From: Opisthorchis felineus
Lineage: Eukaryota > Platyhelminthes > Trematoda > Opisthorchiida > Opisthorchiidae
Length of the DNA: 64,000 nucleotides
Assembly: GCA_004794785.1 (NCBI GenBank)
Contig: SJOL01004383.1
Coordinates: 112,256-176,255, forward strand
Reading direction: 5' to 3'
Shown: positions 25,701 to 37,900 of the stretch, one piece after another
Numbering within the stretch: the stretch's first letter is position 1
Layout of the letters: each line of letters opens with the position of its first letter
Translations under genes and position numbers: made by a program
Notes under the pieces: generated by a model
The model's input: the letters and a program-made list of their open reading frames with translations, nothing else
The model's database searches: none
Told to the model about the DNA's origin: nothing

Positions 25701-26965
25701 CTCACACCGTAGATATAACCAGCCGTCGCGTCAGGATCATCGGATACCGAAGAGTGAAATGTGGAACATCTTAGCTCGTCCTAAATGGCTTGAGGTGCAC
25801 AACCGAAGTGTGGTCTTGTGTTCGTGTGTTGGAGACACAACATGCATCGACAGAGAGGAAAAGCAAGGTTTCAGCAAGAGATACCTGTTGCCCAATTTGG
25901 CATAGAGTACGGACAATAAAGGCTGCAATGTGGATCAGATCTTTTGAGATTAGTAGCTGATTATTTTGTTTATTTTTCTGGGCGACGGTCTAAACACGGA
26001 ACAATGGGGTTGGCAGTCATCATCATCATCATCGACAGCATGACATCAGTGGATGATGATGGCTAGGGGTTGTCAGTCATCATCAATGGCTCGTGGTATC
26101 TACGGCGTGAGAGTTGTACTCAGCTCCCAGGCTGAAATGCCTTACTGAACAGGATCCCAGTAAACAGTCGTCTTTGCGCTGGGATTGGCAGGTGGTTTGG
26201 TGGCACTTTCGTTCGACGGGTGAGGAAGGGGTGTAGGGGAAGGTCGGTGAACGAAGAGTTGCAAGGGCGAATGACACTTCCCGGTTGCCCAAGCCGAAGG
26301 AGGGATTTGAGTTGAAGTATCCCATCTTGAGCCTTTGACTCAAATTTCTGACCGACAAGGCAGTGGGAGGATGTCGGGTTTTATTCAGGGACCCTGCCCC
26401 TAGCCTCTGACTCAAAATTCTGAACCGCGAGGCAGCGGTTGTTAGGGTTTTCTTGGAAGACCCTTCCCGGAGCCAAGGACTTAATAGTCTGACCTACTTG
26501 ACTGTACGGGGCCGGCCTGGCCCGAGGAAGCAGAGATTAAGGCATTAGTGTCTCACTCCTAGTGCAGCTGCGCACATCAGGTGCATTTTGAGCAGCACCA
26601 GACCTTTTTATTTTAAAATTATTTCGATCGTATTGAACAGTGCACTGGCGGTCACGGTCAACCGTTGGGTGGCCGGAGTGTGCGGATTTTAGGGCCGACC
26701 TTTCCTAAGCCTTCCTTCCTCTGGGGAAGGCAGCATCGCTGCTTCCATAAATATGGACATGCTGGTCACTTGGGCGAAACGCCTTACTGCCTTCACACTC
26801 CTATCGCATAGGACAGTACGAATTTACCTCCAGACTGCCTCGTAATACGATTCCTCGCAGTACGTGACCCGCTGTTCTTCGTCAGGCTGCTCTTCATTGG
26901 CCTCCCTGACATGGTTGAACCTTTAGGAACTGAGTTCCAGCCAGGATCACTGCAGCACAGAAGCC
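22790..26965 (-). pseudogene. RTE-type LINE, nearly full length but decayed
   Basis: On the minus strand the element starts with a non-coding 5' region (about 26.96-25.95 kb). The endonuclease follows: LNWIPVNGRPCAVRLSGSIK, AYAPTESSSETEDSFY, then LAGDMNAQVGQINPEEARLG and DAQRTGNGERLIQLCADYR (25.1-25.7 kb). A linker lies at 24.4-25.0 kb. The RT includes VIPVFKKGARTSSEKHRGIN (24.1-24.4 kb) and DIEYAGDIAL (23.75 kb), where the usual YADD aspartate is glycine. A C-terminal region reads LLYG-to-CLRRI-like sequence at 23.28-23.56 kb and GGQCMTWQRSVKTLTSKLS at 23.05-23.29 kb. The 3' end near 22.79 kb matches the end of the copy at 29.1-29.4 kb. Stops and frameshifts and the G in the active site make it inactive. 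Confidence 0.85.
26016..26070. repeat. Short (CAT)n / GATGAT tracts
   Basis: Imperfect ATC/GAT trinucleotide tracts within the 5' region of the RTE LINE. No counterpart at the same place in the 22.1-22.7 kb fragment, so they look like a local expansion. Confidence 0.5.
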
Positions 26966-28414
26966 CGACCACCACGACAAGGTGACAGCTTTAGGTTGGG
27001 ACAGGATATGATATAGCACAAGGGAGTGATGGATTTTACGAAATATGTGGGCTCTGTTGGCGCTGTTCTCCTTCCAGGATGGGGTTTACGTGAACCTTTC
27101 TGTGCTTGGTTGGGGACACTGAACGATGTGACAGCCAACTGATGCCAGTGGAGTTCAAACTGTCAGTTGTTATACAGGTTATCTGACTGATTGTTGGAAG
27201 TGTGCGCACCTCGGATGTTCGTAATAGACTAGCTGTAGGCCCCTCCTTCCTGTTCTTCGTAAGGTTTTATTCAAACAAACTGACATGGTTGCACGGTGGT
27301 GTTGCTATCAGTAATGATGGTGACACCGGTGCAACCCATTCATATAATTACTGTTGCTGCCACAACCTCACACTAAGTCCACTGTTTGGAAATCCGGATT
27401 CCCACCCTATTACTTAGAAAGACTTTTCACTCTTGATTTGCACCATCAACCTTTGACCGGTGCAGATTACAATGGGTATGCGACTGGCCCTCTGATATGC
27501 AGTCAACAGTGAATAAATCAACCGCATGCTTCATGAACAATCATGGTTGGTCAAATTCGCTTGTTTGTAAATAAGGCCCCTGGGTCCACAGATAAAGACT
27601 ATCGCCAAGTTGGAATCGCAGCTGGGCGCTCACCCTCAATGGTGACCATCCTCTTGAAAACACCGTAAGGAAATGCTCCAGTGTGGAAATATCGGTGTGT
27701 TACATAACAGTGATGGATTACAAACTGTAAACATCAGTGTGAATCAACAGTAAATGTTCGTCACAAGTGACCGTATTCTTTCAGAGATTACCTCGAGAGT
27801 AGAGCGTTTTGCTCCGGGGCCTGAAAGAATTAACGTGTGGGCAATCCGCTTCGAGGGATAGCAAGACTGAAACAGACAATTCCCTTCAGGACAAGAAGAA
27901 ATACAGGATCCCACGGGATGTACTGTTTTAAGAGCGTGGAACACAATTAAAGGCAATAATTCGTAGAGTAACAGTCTGTGAATTTTCGTGAAACAGTAAA
28001 CTACCGATGACTATTACATCAGCGAGCAGGTAGAGCAACATCTTTTTCGCCCATCTGGTTATGGGTCAGCGCACCGAAGGAGTAATAGTTCTGCCCTGCT
28101 GCAAATGTATTCATCGACTACGTGAACGAACTCCTAACAGACCATTTCGGTCGAATTTTTCGATGTGACAAAAAATCGCCTTTGGCTCTTAGGCAGTATG
28201 GTGTCGTTTTCTGGGAATATACTTAGTCTGCCGTTTTTTGGGAACAGTTAGCCGGTTTGTTGCCTTGTTTGTGCATCCTCTAGTTGATACGACACATCAT
28301 ATACCAGAATGGATTCGGTCGACCTAATCAAGAAGCCCATGGAATTAAATAACTTCTATATAGATTGCTATGCATGAAGATGGAAGCTCCTGGTACGAGC
28401 GCCTTGCGAAAAAC
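26966..28414. other. Stretch with no recognised gene
   Basis: Short open frames only. It may contain the promoter or 5' exons of the ORP gene that begins to be recognisable at 28.96 kb, but I cannot identify a start codon exon or core promoter with confidence. Confidence 0.35.
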
Positions 28415-28630
28415 TGTTAACGTAGGCGAAATACACTCATCTGCAAACAAATTTGGTTTTGCGAGAGACTCACCTGGAACCCAGCTGAATCTCTCGTTTG
28501 TGATGTTTCCAGGCAACTGAATGTGCTGCACCAGGCCGCCTCATTTTTCAGTTGCTACGATATTCGAGATATCGCGATACATGTATATTCGTAATGCACT
28601 ACTCATAAGGTTGCTGAAAATTCTTCGACA

Positions 28631-28668
28631 GCCCACGACCGGTTTCGCCCTTCTTGGGGCTCATCAGG
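28631..28668 (-). ncRNA. Hammerhead ribozyme, partial (cut by assembly gap)
   Basis: Minus strand: CTGATGAG (28667-28660), a 4-bp stem II GCCC/GGGC with loop CAAGAA, GAAA (28646-28643), the self-complementary stem III sequence ACCGGT (28643-28638), C17 at 28637, and the 3' strand of stem I GTGGGC (28636-28631). The predicted cut is between 28637 and 28636. The 5' strand of stem I is lost in the run of N, apart from one C that would pair with the first stem I base. Confidence 0.75.
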
Positions 28669-28796
28669 NNNNNNNNNNNNNNNNNNNNNNNNNNNNNNNN
28701 NNNNNNNNNNNNNNNNNNNNNNNNNNNNNNNNNNNNNNNNNNNNNNNNNNNNNNNNNNNNNNNNNNNNNNNNNNNNNNNNNNNNNNNNNNNNNNNN
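28669..28796. other. Assembly gap (128 N)
   Basis: A run of N flanked by inverted copies of the hammerhead element end. The true length is unknown. Confidence 0.99.
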
Positions 28797-28964
28797 GAAG
28801 AATTTTCAGCAACCTTATGAGTAGTGCATTACGAGTGTTAACGTAGGCTTTTGTTGAATTGAATCTTATGTGTTACATTCTCTTCTGTTGGTGAACTTTC
28901 TGCCATTTTCCAGTCTTTCCAATTCCGTTTGTTTTTATGTACGTTCTCTCTGGAATCTTTCCAG

Positions 28965-28999
28965 GAACTGCGGATCGAAGAAGAAAAATCCCTATTAAG
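28965..28999 (+). CDS. OSBPL11: ORP gene, tentative upstream exon
   Basis: A 35-bp exon with acceptor TTTCCAG and donor GTGAGT. Starting in phase 0 it reads [11 protein letters not shown] and leaves two bases that complete an Arg codon with the next exon. The phase fit and strong sites support it; there is no homology signal at this length. Confidence 0.45.
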
Positions 29000-31900
29000 G
29001 TGAGTGAAGATCGGTTTCCTGTTCTGGCCGTTTTATCCGATCCTTTAGCACAATTTGGAGTTACCACTATTAATGTAAACTTAGTCGGATCGACAACTGC
29101 CGTCTTCCCGGGGATCCCGGGACTCAACTCACCAATGGCTAATGTGACTGGCAGAAATGGCCAAATCGCGCAGTCAGTGGCGCTTGTGCATCAAAACTAT
29201 CGACTTCACTACGTAGTTATCCAATTTCTGAACAAACTGAACATGTCATCGCCCCCAAGGCTTGGCTGTATGTCCCACACTCTCCCGTTTTCCGGTGATC
29301 GAAACTCTAGTAGCTGGAACCAATGTGTCTATGGTACACGTTTCATAGCTGATAAATTGAATTGAATAGTCGTTGGGTATACTTATGGGGGCTTTTTAGG
29401 GGAAGCATTGTTAAGTTATGATGTCCCAAAGGGTGTCCAGCCCGGTGAGCAAGGTACTGAATATCCCTCAGAGCAACCGGGTTATCTGTGTTCACTATTG
29501 GAATGCCATAACTGGAAAAATAAATCATCGCACATTGTGTTATCCTCATTTTTGAGTTATCTTATGGTCGCTGCTAACTACGTCTATCCATGCCATGTAG
29601 GCCTATTTATCCGATCCGCTTATTTTCTAGTTCGTTGGCACCGACAATAGGCGTTAATGGGTGGACATTCCTAATTAGTTATCTGGACTTTCGAAACCAC
29701 TCATCTTCTGCAGGTTTCCTCATATAATCAAGATTCCTGCTGCTTGGTGAAGTTTGATTTTTCAGTGTACTCTTGACTACAATCTTCTTACTCGTTTGCC
29801 TTATCAGAAAACGACTTGAGGGTCAATTGCTGAAATTCACAAATGTCGTCAAAGGTTATCAATATCGGTGGTGTGTGGTGGATCCAGACGCTGGTACAGT
29901 GGAATATTATGAGGCAAGTTCCCATATCTGATCCCTCCGCAGGCCAGGACAGATCACACACAGACTTAGTCGACTTAAAGCTAGAAAGCTTGAAATAGCG
30001 CAGATTTTTAGTTCCGGCCTTTTTAACAAAGTATCCACAAGGCGAGTCCAGTCTGGATGGACCTGCTTCCCGCGGATTTCATGAGAGCTATACGGAGTGA
30101 AAGGATACCGCAAGTTGAAGGTCTCATTTTAGGGTCTAAGGGCATTCAGCTTACCTCAGTAGTAATAATTACGTTTCAACACAGAACAACCGTACTGGAT
30201 TGTTGTGTAAAAAGCGAACCTCCCTGATTTCATTGCATACTAACCCATATTCGTTCATGCGTTTAACCAGATCCTGTTACTCTTACAGTAAATCAGCTGT
30301 GTTACTGTGAGTTCATTCCTCACACCGTTGTACTTTAGCGAACAGAGATACCTTGTGCGCTCACAACAAAGGTATACATTCCACAAGCGTTTTTTCATGA
30401 AGTAGCAGCCACTAGGCGCTCAATTACACAAGCGTGCAGTTGCGTGATACATTTGCGGCCCTTCAGGCAAGCGTCAACTAAAATTGATCTGATATGTGGT
30501 CTCTCAAACAGTAGAAACCGTTATTCGAATATACTTTATGATCTACAGAGCGAACGAAACGAAGGCACAGGAACCAAAAATTATCTAGCGTTGATTGTCC
30601 CTTCTAAAAGGCATTTACAATCACCCTAAATAAATTTAAGTGTTTGCGGTTTAACCCTTAAATTCCGACAATTAATATCCAAATTTGACCAGTGAATTGG
30701 TGACTTTTGAAGCAGTGAACCTTTCTAAAATAAATTCATTCCATCCTGACCTAGTTTCATACTTCTGGTTAACATGACTGTCAGCGTGCATACTTATGGT
30801 TGGCATCCTGGTAACCTGGACTCCTCCACTGTTTATCCAAGTTCGCCGCTAGTTTAGCTGGCTGTTCCTTGGATGTGTTAGTAGTACTTCAATTTGTACC
30901 GCTCCGGACCCTTCGTCACAAGCAAACTGCGTCATACCATATCTTGGAGAAAAGTACTCTCTGTATAGAAGGTTCCAGTACACTCGTGGTTTTCAAAACC
31001 CCTGAGGATTAGCCTTTCTCCAAATACGTTCTAGGAGCGAAAAGAATACCTGCTACACGATTCCAAATTCCTTTTTCATTTTACATTCTGTCGAATCGAT
31101 AGTCTTTTGAACACTTTTGTTTAGTGTCAGCAGAAGCGTCATGGTGAAATCATCCGCGGTGCACAAATACAGATGAGAGTTTAATGTGCTATCTGTAACG
31201 TTGCTTACGTTCGCATCATAGTCACAAAATATTATAGCCTACGTGAGGACGCACTAAAACAAAGCGTGTTCAGGAATATTTTGATCTGCGGAGACCACCG
31301 TTTATCCCAGTTTGTTCAGAGTTCTGTTCATGAACCGTGCTCGAAAGTTGCCCTCCGTGAGCTGTTTTTTTCGGAGACAACAAAGTGATTCTTGTTTGTG
31401 AGGTCGGCCGACTGGATTTGGATTTGAGAATCATCCCCAATTCCACTTCTACGAAGTCCGAACGCTTCGCTTTGTCTCGCGTGGTAGAACCGAGCGATAA
31501 TGACCACGGATTCCACTCCTAAGATAAGAGCCTTCATTCGCTTCCGTCTGTGGTTGCTGACTGATAATCAGACCCTCTGTCGTGGTGCATACTAGCTAAT
31601 CGTCTAGGCTTTAATTGGTGCATATCATTACACGACAAATGAAGAGCTCGTGGGCTCCGTCTCTTGTCATTGGTTGGCTGTCACACTTACCCTAGTTCAT
31701 ACACGGAACACACTTACCTAAACATGACAAAAACAAACGGATAGACTGGGTCAGAATGTTCAGCCGATTTTCCCTCCTTAGATCATGAGCGTACTTAAAT
31801 CCGAAGCGTACCTGAGTTGTATTAGGGCCACATTTTGTTCGTAAGAAATATGTTTACCGATCGTGAACTACCCTTGTGATTCTTTTCGATTATAGGCAAG

Positions 31901-34900
31901 TTAACCGAAGCGACCAAACCTGTGGACAGCATATTTTTGCGCCAGCTTAAAGGACTGTGACGATGCACCCTATCATAATCAGTTAATCTGTGTTTACTGG
32001 CCCATATCTGCAGTTGTTTTTCCGTATTCACCTTGCGTCAACTTCGTTCCTTGTAATCAGCTGTTTATGAAGACAGATGCTGCAAAGGTAATCGTCACAC
32101 ACGATCATTGTTTGAGTTGTTTTGCAGTCAACAAACCATCATGTGATTGATATCACCACATCCGTGTTGTGAGCGTTAGTTAGGACCAACCACTCGGTGG
32201 TTTATGCTTTCATGGCTTACGAATACCCAGTACCTCTTCTTATCGTCGTCCTCTTCTTCTCCCTTCTTCCGCTACTCCTGCTGGTTAACTGGTTGATCTA
32301 GCTGCTAGATTGTTAACGTGTTTCACTCTTGTACCAGTTCGACAGAACGGCGGAAAATTCGTGATTACAATTCATCAATCAATGCTACACCAGTCACATG
32401 CAGTGTGTTCTCGTGCGGGTGGATCAGCTACACTGTTTCGGCTCTGTTCTTCTTATGCCAACTGATCAATTCCTCCCGCATACTAGCTGACATCTCTTGC
32501 TGGAAGATAATGCGAACCAGACGAGGCGTGACCTGTAGACGGAGCCTGAAAACCCTAACTGGGTGTAGCCGTGTTGGTTTATGCCGTCTGCCCTCTACTG
32601 CCACTCATCTGGAGCCCACAACTGACGCAGAACCCTGGGCGGTAAACGTGGAACCCATTACGGACTGGGAGGTTTATGACTTCATATACTCTTTCAAGCG
32701 TCACAGAGCTGCTGGTCCGGATGACCTCCTACCTGTATTTTTCAAAGATGGTGGTGAAGTCCTCACGCAGTGCCTGTCTGATCTGTTTGCTTCCATTTGG
32801 GAAAAGGAGATTGCCCAGACAACTGGGGAGAGTCGGTGATACTGCCCATTTTCAAAAGAAGAGCATCGTAGTGAGTGTGGTAACCACAGGGCTATCAGTT
32901 TGCCCGGTTCGTAATGAGACTGTTGGCGAGCAGCGGAACTGAGACGTTTTTCAGGTTTTCGACAACCGTTGTCCCAGAACCATAGTTCGTGGGGGTTGTT
33001 GTCGGCGAATCCGTAACGAAGCAATTAGAAAGCTTGTTTTCGGTTGTGCAACGAAGTCTTCCACAGTAGAATGTATCCAGCACCGGAAGCTGATTTGTTT
33101 GGGCCATGCATTGTGTATACTGAACCGTCGTTTGCCGAATCTTACTGTTTTCCGTGTCCAGTCCAGAGTTGCGGAGGCTGAGTGGTGACCAATCCTTGAC
33201 CTGGCGGTAGGGTATGAAAGAGATTACGAAACGTTTGGGTGCTGTCGGTGCGACTCGCCTTCCAGGATAGGGATCGCGTGATACCCACCGCGCCTGGTTG
33301 GAGACGCTGCAAGATATGGCTGTTATTCGATGTGAATGGCATTCTTGTGGTCAGTTTCTATCCATATTGGCTGAATGAGTATGTGGATATGCAGGCTCGT
33401 CGGAATGACTGTAGTAAGCTCGCACTAAGGCCCTTCTCTGTGCACCTTTATTGTTTTCTTCACAATAAGGCTTTCAAATAAATCATGGTTGTACGGCAGC
33501 GAAGCATTAGTGTTGAACACTGATGTCATGCTGTTGATGTTTATGCTTCGGCTTATTGTTGAAAAGTGAACCGGACTGTTTAGAATATCCGTCGTGTTTC
33601 CACAAATGTGCTAAATGATGGAGAAATTAAGGATGGACAACATCTCAGCAGTTTCGTTCTTGGTTTTTGGTCTTCTATGAGAAAGGTGAATTAACCGCTG
33701 CCGTTTAAATGAGACTATAATAGAACTTCTTAAGAAGTAAAATGTATGTATACGTAATGCACTACTCATAAGGTTGTTGAAAATTCTTCGACAGCCCACG
33801 ACTGGTTTCGCCCTTCTTGGGGCTCATCAGGTAGGCGCAGTCCCCGAGTTTCCGCCAACCTTATGTTCTACTTGGAACCAAATTGCACAAAATTAGCGAA
33901 TTACACTCATTTGCCAACCAATCTGGATTCAGCTGGGTTCCAGGTGAGTCTCTCACAAAACCAAATTTGTTTGCAAATGAGTGTATTTTGCTAAAATGTT
34001 TAATTGCAGTGTCCTTTGGTGCAGGGCATTGTTTCTGTGATAGAGAGTAATTCTACATTCAGTATCTTTGTGTACTCAGACAGGGCGGAACTGATCCACC
34101 GATTGCGTCAATCAGTTCACACATTTTCTCCACTGTCTTGTCCGTTTGTTGTTTCATGATAACGGGTGAGATATATTGGTGCGAGCACTATGGTCACTAT
34201 GGCGGACTGGTGAATCATTTTTACCGTTAGCCAACGTCCGACACTCAGTACACTCAACTGATCAAGCATTATGTGTGGATTATTCATGCCACGTTTGGTG
34301 TAAGCACCGTCCTTCAAACATCGCAGGCGTATTACTCACCACAATCGAGACATCGTCTTGTAAGTGAAGTCAGTTTATGCGAGGAAGCTGCCAACCAGTG
34401 TATAGTTGTTTCATTCTTGTTTGGAATCATCAGCAACGCGCATCTCAGAAACCGCTAGGGAGCTTTGAACCAGTGACCTGTCGGTTAGTGGGTGAAGATT
34501 ATACTGTTTGACCACGAGCAGCTGATCTGCAAAATGGTTAACTGACACTTGGGTGGGATCTGGCGCTACTGTTCCTTCAAGTACAGAGTCCACACCACTT
34601 GGTCACGTACTGGCTCTCTGAGGTGCATACTCCTGGGAATTTCTAACAATAATGAAACAGCAGTACTATAGTTTTGAGCCTTCTGGCATAGGTTCACTTC
34701 ACCTACTGGACGAAATCGGTTGGAACTGCAGACTCTTTTCGTATTATCAATGTACTAAACATGTCCATGCTCTCACGGAGGTCCTCGTCCTTAATTGAGG
34801 TTATTTCGGCGAAAGTCTCAGGCTCGTTTAACTGGCATCACGACGCACCGTAAGACGGAATTGGGTGTCGGTTAAGAGATTGCTGTCACTTGCATGAAAT

Positions 34901-37900
34901 AACCGGATTTTGCGTGATCAATCTTGTTATAATTCATCGGAGGAAGCAGTGATTACCCGAAGCCTGGCAAGCATACCAATTACCGGTAAATCAACTCGAG
35001 CTATAAACCTTTTGGTGCATTGAGAATAAAGTCTTGGGTCAATGATGCTGATATGCAATTAGTGTGAGGTTTGTGGTGCAATACAGTGAATTCAGCAGTT
35101 ATCCGAATGTGACCGTGTGCACTATAGTAAATGTTCAATGCATACCGGTACAATGTGACACTAGGATGCAGCAAACTTAACTTCGATAAATGTCGACGAC
35201 CGAAGTCGTCCATGTTACTTAGTCGGGATCAACGTTGTCTTTGTTAGATTTCGATCACACAGCGAGCAAACAATAATATGCGCAGACTGTAACGATATTC
35301 TATCCCCAGCTATGTTGCTTGATCCCAACTCCTAGTACGGCGATTAGTAAGAAGACGAAAACCTTGCACACAACTTTAATGATCCGAACAACACGCGATT
35401 AACAGGCGATTAACGGAAAAAATGACAATGCATATTTATATCCATAGTTTGACCTTGAAAAATGCCGGAAGTTCGTTAACACACACAGATACAGAGTTTT
35501 GGGGATATCGATATCCCCAACACTTCCCCTTGTGGAAAGTCAGTAACATGCTCGACGTGGGTCGACCTGGATACGTTCCCTCTGGCGGCGGCGTCGGTCT
35601 GTCCACCGCCTGGGAGGAAGTGCTAGATCAATTGCTGAGCTGCCGGTCACACTCTCTTCTTTCGAAACTGCCTCAGCTTTCAGCTCAAAAGTATCGAGCA
35701 ATATGTCCAACGGTACGGTACCCGAGCATACTGAAGTTTCCGGCGTGATGTTGAAGCGGAGTTGGTTTTGATGTCTGGTCCAGATGTCTTGACCAACTGA
35801 CACGTCGTACATCACACTACCGCGTTTGAGCAGGATACGACCTGTAGTTCACGCATCGTGTCCCGGGCGATAGTCACGGACAAGTACGGGCGTTCCCACC
35901 TTGAATGGAGCTCCAGCTGCCACCGGTATGGACCTTGACTCAGTAGACTGTGTTGGTAACATGGAAGAATGCACAGTTCTCAGCTTACGGCCCATGAGTG
36001 CCTCTGCAGGTGACTGGTGGTTCGGCAAAGCGTCACTCGGGGTCGTTCGGTACACAAACAGGAATCTCTGAAGGGCTTCGACGGATGTCCCCTCCCCTCG
36101 AGCTTTAAGTAAGGCTCTCTTGAATGTGTCGACGAACCTTTCTGCTTGACCGTTCGATTGTGGGTGGTACGGTGCTGAACGAACGTGTGTTATAGCATGT
36201 CGAGTGCAAAAGTCGCGGGACTCAGCGGAGGTGAACTGCAAATCATTGTCTGAGACGATGGACTCCGGTAAGCCATGGTGACTGAAAATGTTGGATAACA
36301 CACGCAGCGTACTAGTTGTTGTTGGAGATGACACCGGAATGATTTCTGGCCACTTGGAAAAAGCGTCAATCAAAACCAAATAGGAAGTGCCACGTATCCG
36401 TCCTGCGTAATCAATGTGGACCCGAGACCAAGGCTTCTCAGGTCGCGGACAGGGAACCGGTGGTTGATGTGGTGGGTTCTTGGCAGCTTGTTGGCATCGG
36501 GAGCAGCGTTTTACAAAATAAGTGATGTGCTGGTCCATGTGCAGCCAGTATGCGTAACTGCGAGCTATTGACTTCATGCGGTTTATTCCTGGATGCCCAG
36601 AATGGGACTGACGGAGAACTCGATGGCGTAAGGATTGAGGAATCACGACGCGATCTCCAAACATTAAGCAGTTGTTTACGACCGATAATGCATCTCGGCG
36701 ATGAAGGAGCTGTCGAAGGCAATCATCTTTGAGGTTCGGAGGCCATCGAGAATTCACGAACTGGATCGCCTTCTGAAGCGTCGGATCAGCCATGGTGGCT
36801 TGTTGAACCTCTGTCACTGTCACGGGTAATGCACGAACAGACTGGACCAACTGGAGGCCGGCTGCGTCCTCGAAAGCAACCTGCGCAATAACTGTGTCTT
36901 CTCCGTGAGTTGGCTGATTGCTGATCAGGCGAGATAATGCATCGGCCTGACCGAAGTCGGTGGTGCGACGATATTGAATATCAAAGTCGTAGCCCAGCAT
37001 AATAAGCGCCCATCTTTGAAGGCGGTTGGCAGAATGTGCGGGAACACCTTTCTTTGAACCGAAAATAGACAGCAAAGGTTTATGATCGGTAAGTAGAGTG
37101 AAACGGTGACCGTACAACAACTTGTGGAAACATCGGACGGCGAACACCAAGGTCAAAGCTCCTTTCTCTACCTGTCCATAACGCTGTTCTGCTGGCGTTA
37201 GTGATTTCGACGCGTGCATGATGGCCTTCTCCGATCCGTCTGGGAAGACGTGCAGAATGACGGCACCGACTCCAAAAGTAGAGGCATCAGCTGCCACAAC
37301 GATCGGTAGCTTTGGGTCGTAGTGGGTCAGTAGCAGATCGGAACTGAGCATCGCCTTTAGCTTGCAGAACGCTTCCTCGCATTCTTCTGACCAACGCCAT
37401 GGGGACGTCCTTTCCAAGCAATTGGTTTAGTGGGGGTCGAATGTCGTGTAACGAAGGCAAGAATGCTGAATAATAGCTGATTAACCCCAAAAAGGAACGT
37501 AATGATGGGACATTCTTAGTAGGTGGCATCTGCTGTATAGCTCGAACGTTCTCCGGGTCCGGATGACGACCAGCGGCGTCGAAGATGAAACCAAGATACT
37601 TCACGGTTGTCAAGAAGAATTGACACTTCTCAGGACGGAGGTGGAGGCCATTGTCCTGAATGCGCAGCAAGACGGAATTGATCCGATCAAGAAGCTCTTC
37701 GGGTGAAACAGCGACGATCAGTACGTCGTTCAGGTATGCGACCACACCTGGAATGCCAGAGAGGATGGTGTCCATCAACTGCTGGAAAATTGCTGGGGCG
37801 GTTCTGATGGGAGACGGTTGTATTCATACAGCCCGCAGTGTATGTTGATTGTCAACAGTGGGCGTGATTCTGGTGCGACTTCAACTTGAAGATACGCTTC

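Larger units (their letters stand above)
28415..28848 (+). mobile_element. Hammerhead-bearing retroelement, copy A, with 13-bp target duplication
   Basis: The 13-mer TGTTAACGTAGGC occurs exactly at 28415-28427 and 28836-28848 and nowhere else that I see; it flanks the element as a target-site duplication. Inside, in order: the ~78-bp 5' module (28432-28510), a unique spacer, a minus-strand hammerhead segment (about 28594-28668), an assembly gap (28669-28796), and the same terminal sequence on the plus strand (28797-28834: GAAGAATTTTCAGCAACC to GCATTACGA). The two hammerhead-linked ends face each other, so the gap sits in an inverted repeat that was probably hard to assemble. Confidence 0.75.

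Noticed and set aside
28937..29365. 142-codon open frame next to the ORP gene
   Set aside because: It runs through a tentative exon, intron and an RTE 3' end; the frame that fits the ORP exon is a different one.
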